From NCBI GenBank assembly GCA_030762175.1, contig CM060846.1, positions 235,787,512-235,851,511 of the forward strand: a DNA stretch of 64,000 bases, given 5' to 3'. Below are positions 59,051 through 64,000 of the stretch, one piece after another. The DNA comes from Metallyticus violacea (taxonomy: Eukaryota; Arthropoda; Insecta; Mantodea; Metallyticidae). The notes beneath the pieces are model-generated. The model was not told the origin of the DNA. It ran no database searches and saw only the letters and a program-made list of their open reading frames with translations. The position numbers and the translations under genes were made by a program. The first letter of the stretch is position 1. Each line of letters opens with the position of its first letter.

Positions 59051-59118
59051 CTTGCAACTGAGTGTGAGGTAGATGCTTCTTTTGGAGCTGTTGATGGTTC
59101 AGCAGGCTCATCAATTAC
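59051..59118 (-). CDS. IAP-family gene, internal exon upstream of the RING exon
   Basis: On the minus strand TTTCTTTACAG precedes a 68-nt stretch that ends GTTGCAAG, followed by GTGCTT. It reads VIDEPAEPSTAPKEASTSHS then VA with two bases left over. Joining at 51,785 completes a Ser codon (AG+T) and continues VKQIES into the RING exon without a shift. A Pro/Ser/Thr-rich linker between the BIR or UBA region and the RING is usual in IAP proteins. The exon is short and inferred from splice sites, open frame and phase, without transcript evidence. The intron between the two exons is about 7.3 kb and holds the LINE/Penelope palindrome. Confidence 0.62.
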
Positions 59119-59124
59119 CTGTAA

Positions 59125-59890
59125 AGAAATGAAAAATAAACAATCTTTAATCTGTGTACAGGTGAACATGAAACAAATGCAAAACATTAAATTAATATTT
59201 GGTTTTAAGAATACAACTGTCTAAACAGCTTTGAAATAAATAGTTAAAGAAAAACACATTTGGATTCTGGCATTTTGTATGCTTATTAATAAAACAGTTT
59301 CTTTTTATCTATATTGTTTTTAAACTTTAGGCATTGAAATAGGGTACATATTTATGTCAACAGTCCTGTTAATTTTTTTCTACTAAATTTTCCTAAAAGT
59401 CATTGATATTGTACAGATGTAGTGGTGAAAGGCAATGTTCCACTTCTCTGAAAAATCTTATGTTATAGCTTGTTAAAAAAATTGTGAAAACATACATGTA
59501 AGCACAAACACAAAAGCTTTAGGCAAGATTACAAAAAGCACTGTATTATCAGCTTTAAAGGATCAGAGGGATTATGTATGATAAACTTAGAAGATATAAT
59601 CAGTAGCATGTTGGATTACAACCCATGAAGAAAGAGATAACTGTGCATATCTAATGCCACTGAAAAAAAACTCATAAACTCATGCAAACATAGGAACAGA
59701 GACGTTAATCAACAAGAAATTTCAGAGGCTCTAGAAGCTCTGATTCACACAGATCTCAGTATACAGCAGAAGAGGGCATAACTAACTGACATTTTATTCT
59801 CTGTAATGTTTCATATAGCTGTCAAAGCTCTGCACAATGGTTTTCTAAACAATGAAATATTTCATAACACTACAAAAGAGTGACAATCAC
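59125..59890. other. IAP intron or upstream sequence, nothing recognised
   Basis: AT-rich. I searched the minus strand for a BIR or UBA coding block and found none. Confidence 0.5.
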
Positions 59891-60900
59891 ACCTATAATG
59901 AAGATACGAAAGAAGATAGCACAGAAGTTTGTGAATAGAATTCATTAATTTTGTTAAATTGAAATGCTAATTGGAATGTGTACCTTTTTTAAACACTCAT
60001 TGACATAGCATTCCATACATATTCAAAATCTAGTATAGATATATTGATAATATATTCCCCATAGTAAACAAAAAATTATTAATGATGGCATAAATTCTGT
60101 GATTATACAAGAGTAAAAACATATTTTTTACATAAGAAACAGAAGTAGATAATGTGCTACCAACCTTGGATATTAAAACAATGAAACATCACATCAATCT
60201 ACAATTTAGGATCTACAGAATAAACATGCATTCAATCTCACCATAGGTGATGAATTTAACTCAAGTACACATAAACATGCAGTAATCCACCGTTTAAAGC
60301 ATAGACTAGTTAACCAACATTAATCAAGAAAGAATACCTGAAGAATAAAATCAAATAAAAAGAACAGTGAATAAAAATGGAATTAGCAAACAATTGGTTC
60401 ATAAAACTAAAAATTATTAAAGAAACCTGCAACACTTTCTTTGGAAAAAGATAATATAATTTTTAAAAAATTCAAATCTCAAAGGGCTATGCACAAAATT
60501 CAAAATTTTCTGAAAATTTTGAATATCACATTGGCCCCCCTAAAAAATTTATTGTTTAAAAATCTCCCAAATGATGAAATTAATTAAAGTATTTCTCTGG
60601 AGAAAAAAGGGTTTTATTTACTAAATAAAAAGAACAAGCATGTATGAAAAAACAAAGAGAAACATAGGCACAGAGTTAAAAGAGCACTTCAGGAACATTA
60701 AATACAAATTCATAGAGAAATCAGTGAAATTATCTCATTCCTGAACAGAGAACTAAGACATGATGGAAAAAACAAAATTTTTAAACATGCCACAGGGACC
60801 CACAGAGTTAGCAACATGGGAGAAAATCTACATTTATTAATACATATATTATGGAAAATATGGGTATGAAAACATAAGCTTTAGGCCATCACACCTCCAC
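59890..60900 (+). pseudogene. Penelope-like element 3, fragment of a different family
   Basis: The plus strand gives YRYIDNIFPIVNKKLL (about 60,034-60,085), where the palm YIDD has become YIDN. A VDNVLPTLDIKTMK block (about 60,145-60,185) follows, then INLQFRIYR and SSTHKHAVIHRLKHRLVN (about 60,255-60,315), matching the post-palm RT region. A GIY-YIG-like trace YEKTKRNIGTELKEHFRN (about 60,640-60,695) and KSVKLSHS end it. The peptides differ clearly from elements 1 and 2, so this is another family. Stops are frequent. Confidence 0.62.
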
Positions 60901-61439
60901 CAGGGCAGAATATGTGTCCCCCAAAAAATATCATGAATTACACAGCAGTAGACAATTAACTGTAGATGCTCACAATGTGAAACATAATTCAGTAAGTGAA
61001 GCCAAAAGAATGTGCATTTCAATCAATCATACAACAATTTCATTATAGCAATCTTTCCACTTAAAAAAGGGGGAAAACTGCTAGAGAATTAAGCTCATAA
61101 AATGAACCAATATCATATAAATGGGAGAAAAAAAAAAAAAGAAAAAAAACTATCTACATAACTTATTTTGATTTCATTCAGTACGAAGTTGATGCAAAAA
61201 CAGTAGTATAGGCATTTGTTTAACTAAATCTAAATGACAAGATATGTATATCATCTTAAGTCTTGTTTTCTAGGTTTTTTTTTTGGGATGCCTTTAAGGA
61301 TGACATTTAAATATTACAGTTGCTTTGCTAAACTTTTCACAAAAAAATTTTTGTAACATTTTTTTAATTCTAAATTTAAGTGCAATGTAGTTGGTTGGTT
61401 GCTAATGGCCATTTAAGACACTAATATTTATCACTTTTT

Positions 61440-62800
61440 CCCTAGCTTACCCGCAAAGAGCTGCTAAATAATTTTTCATTTGTTTGTTGCTTTCTAGTTG
61501 GCTGCATTTCAGTAGATGTTTTTTATATAAGATAGTATTCACATCTTTACACAATGGTCAGTGGCTGTCTGATTAATTTCATCCTGAAGAGATGTTCTGA
61601 TAGGCAATCATTTCCAACATTTAAGCGGAATTGGGCAACTCCAATTTTCTTGGTTTCAATAACATTTATCTGAAAGTGTTTAGATCTTCATATAGTATTC
61701 CTTTAAGTTTTGGTTTGATATTTTGTTGTTCTTGTTCAGTTATTAATATTTTTATGAGTTTCAATTTAGAGGAGAGCTCTAGTTCAAAAGGTGGTTTTAA
61801 TTTTAAGGTCGCTCTATTTTTTGCTAAAACTTCAGCATCTCATTCCCCTTCAATTGTACATGACTTGGGATCCACTAACTGTAATTCATTATATTTTATA
61901 GTGCTGCTTTAATCACTTTAAATAACAATTCTTTTATTTATTTTATGCATATAGAGCAGATGTTCTAAAACTGTTCTAATGGCCATTATTTTGCCATCAA
62001 AATTGTTTGCATACTGTCCCAAAGGCATATATTGAGAGAAATCTTCACCGTTTATTCCAAAACCTGTCTCTTTATTTTTAAGATATCCATCTGTATGTAC
62101 TCTATACCATGTATCACTAAAATTATAGTTGTTTAGTGTACTAAGTTTGGTCAATCTTAATACCTAAAGTAGGTCATTCTCCTTGGAGACTATTCTATCC
62201 AGATTTAGTTTCATGCTGTTATGTATATATTGTCAGTTGGTATAATGACAGATTCAATGCTTATTTTTAAAATTATTATTTATGTATGTAATTTTTGAAA
62301 GTCTGTTGTTTTTAATCATTGTGTGCAGTCAGGAATATGAAACCATTTATTCCTGTGTTAATAACTTTTTATTACTGTCCCAATAGAGCCGTATTGGCAG
62401 GTTGTTAGTTATGCTCTGCATTGCAGCAATTCATGTTGTTTTTTACTGCTCCTGTTATTATTCTTAAGGACCTAGATTGTATTGTATCCAATTTATATTT
62501 AAGTTGCTTGTTTATTATGGACACTATCTTACTTCCATACAGCAGTTTGGGTTTTATATACCTTTTGTACATGTCATCAAGGAAAACTATGGATTCTCCC
62601 CATTTGATGCCTGCTCAACTTCTTAACATATTCTTCTTCTTATTCACTTGCCTAGTTGTATTGTTCATCCGTTCAAAGAAGGAAAGTTCTGTAAGGCTGC
62701 ACATAATCCTACCTCCTCGTGGTGCAATTGGGTAATGCTAAATGAATTACATCTATAGCAAGATGTAAGACCTCCAATACACAACACCACTTTTCAACAC
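61440..62800 (-). mobile_element. LINE D: 3' part of a non-LTR retrotransposon with RNase H, decayed
   Basis: Minus strand: a thumb region with YKLDTIQSRSLRIITGAVK (about 62,430-62,500), then RNase H in the frame 61,918-62,154. That frame has RVHTDGYLKNKETGFGING then FDGKIMAIRTVLEHLL and VI, matching the TDGS...E...SDS core with the second Ser changed to Tyr. A DAEVLAKNRATLKLKPP block (about 61,780-61,835) follows. The end is AQFRLNVGNDCLSEHLFRM (about 61,580-61,640) with HLLKCSQL near 61,500. It is a different copy, and probably a different family, from LINE A. Confidence 0.75.
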
Positions 62801-62849
62801 TACTCTGGAATGTTGGTGCTTTAAGGGGAATATATGAAAGGAATAAATT

Positions 62850-64000
62850 AAATAAATAGTTTAAGAAAATAATGCATTCGCAATTTTACCAAATGGTAAA
62901 CATTCAGATAAAAAATGTATTCCTGTGCTTTTGCAATTGCCTTGGTAATTAATACAGTAATACATTAGACAACTATGGGGGATCACTTATAACATTTTTT
63001 ATTGTTACTTGGAATTTCCAATTTAGACTTAGAATGAAAAATCTTGATATTGGCATAATGACTGAAAATATAAAACGAACTCACCCTGAAGACATAGCAG
63101 TCTATTTTTTGCATTAAATTTTATTACCATAGCTGAAAAGACTTGATTGTATTAAAAGCACTAAAAATTAGGTTTTTTGCTCTTTATGCAGTAAGGATGC
63201 CGCTTCTGAACAAATAAAATTTTGATGAATTTTTGTCACTCATTAACTTGAAACCCATTTTCTCTGCCTATCAAGCAGTGAAATAATTCAATCAAGACTC
63301 TAAGTGGAAAAAGATGGAAAGTGGATATCTATTGCATCTTGTATTCTTGAGAGTGGTCATAAATGAAATATTTCAGCTGTTGTAGTATGTATTTTGTGCA
63401 ATATGGTGAAAAGATGGAACATTTTATAAATCCTCTTACTGAACTGCAAACATTCAAGAACACAGCTTTCTTTTGGAACCTATTATTCTGTTCTTTAAGA
63501 CCTATTACTTCTATTATTTACCTATTATTTTGCAGCAGCTTATTTCCTATTTTTCTTTCATTTCCTTGGGTTTGCAAAAAAAGTACTGCATATGACTTTA
63601 ATATTACAGTTTTATATTTATTTGCATTATTAATTAGATATCAGCTGTACTCAATATTTTCACACTTGTTTGAAAAGCCTATATTCAAAGATTATGACAT
63701 GATTAAATATATTATTTTCACAGATTAATTTACAAATTTTAATTAAATGCTCAAGACAGATTTTAATAATCAGTATCAAAATAGTATATGATTTGGACAA
63801 AGTGACCTGATACACATATTAAATGATAATTTAATATTTTTGATTTATGGAGGTGATTTTGGATAAACTCAACATTTTCGATCAAAGCGTTTGTCATTTG
63901 ATGGTTTTCTGTAAATACAAATACTTTTTTTCTCAATTTATAAAAAAAAGGCTTCAAAATGCTCTTCAATGTTTAGGAATTCTAATATTGAGATGGGTGT
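62850..64000. other. Intergenic or intronic, nothing recognised
   Basis: AT-rich. The 121-residue plus frame at 63,363-63,728 is hydrophobic but matches nothing I know and has no coding-like neighbours. The minus frame 63,763-63,969 is likewise unassigned. Confidence 0.5.

Noticed and set aside
63040..63120. Further IAP exon on the minus strand (acceptor near 63,108, donor GTGAGT near 63,070)
   Set aside because: Splice-like sites and a short open frame exist, but the donor phase would place a stop at the start of the 59,118 exon, and the peptide is not IAP-like.
63363..63728. 121-residue hydrophobic open frame
   Set aside because: No family resemblance, no coding-like neighbours or splice structure. 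AT-rich DNA commonly yields such hydrophobic frames.
59120..64000. BIR domain exon of the IAP gene
   Set aside because: I looked for the Cys/His spacing of a BIR repeat on the minus strand and did not find it. It must lie outside the window or not exist.
1..64000. CRISPR array, bacterial operon or prophage
   Set aside because: No regularly spaced short repeats, ribosome-binding-site-led gene series or bacterial gene families. The content is eukaryotic and repeat-rich.

Overview
The window is AT-rich eukaryotic nuclear DNA, almost certainly from an arthropod and most plausibly an insect with a large, repeat-rich genome. The evidence is a spliced IAP-type RING exon, a dense mix of decayed insect-type transposons (mariner, Tc1, IS630-like, piggyBac, hAT, Mutator-like, LINEs with RNase H, R1-like and Jockey-like LINEs, Penelope-like elements), and a tRNA-derived SINE. 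I recognise no prokaryotic operon, CRISPR array or rRNA. The species cannot be named from the sequence. Family names below come from reading the translations against remembered families; no database search was run.

The only host gene I can support is an inhibitor-of-apoptosis (IAP) family gene on the minus strand. A 68-nt exon (59,051-59,118) joins in phase to a terminal RING exon (51,563-51,785) across an intron of about 7.3 kb. A second copy of the terminal exon, with its splice acceptor and open frame kept, lies inverted at 17,487-17,697 (+). It is part of a segment (about 17,280-19,290) matching the reverse complement of about 49,130-52,000. In both copies the RING exon is followed by remains of an uncharacterised protein family.

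Layout. 1-16,430: a decayed palindrome. Arms 1-5,040 and 11,985-16,430 are inverted copies carrying the same LINE (A1, A2) and SINE; the loop holds Mutator-like and piggyBac remains. 16,430-19,290: rest of LINE A2, then the RING exon copy. 20,020-21,120: IS630-like transposase relic. 23,118-27,200: Mutator-like relic interrupted by an R1-like LINE, with a mariner fragment beside it. 29,538-29,943: foldback element. 30,950-35,300: GC-richer island with a Jockey-like LINE and a full-length SINE with perfect 14-bp target-site duplications. 35,690-41,000: hAT pieces. 43,242-44,510: a mariner with both terminal inverted repeats. 45,000-48,700: hAT and Tc1 relics. 49,130-59,118: IAP 3' region, whose large intron holds a second palindrome, LINE A3 / Penelope / Penelope / LINE A4. 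59,890-62,800: a third Penelope-like relic and another LINE.

No transposon here looks competent: every reading frame carries stops or frameshifts. The interest lies in architecture: three nested inverted duplications built around one LINE family, an IAP terminal exon copied with them, and an unnamed gene family next to it. Junction coordinates of repeats are estimates by eye, usually within some tens of bases.
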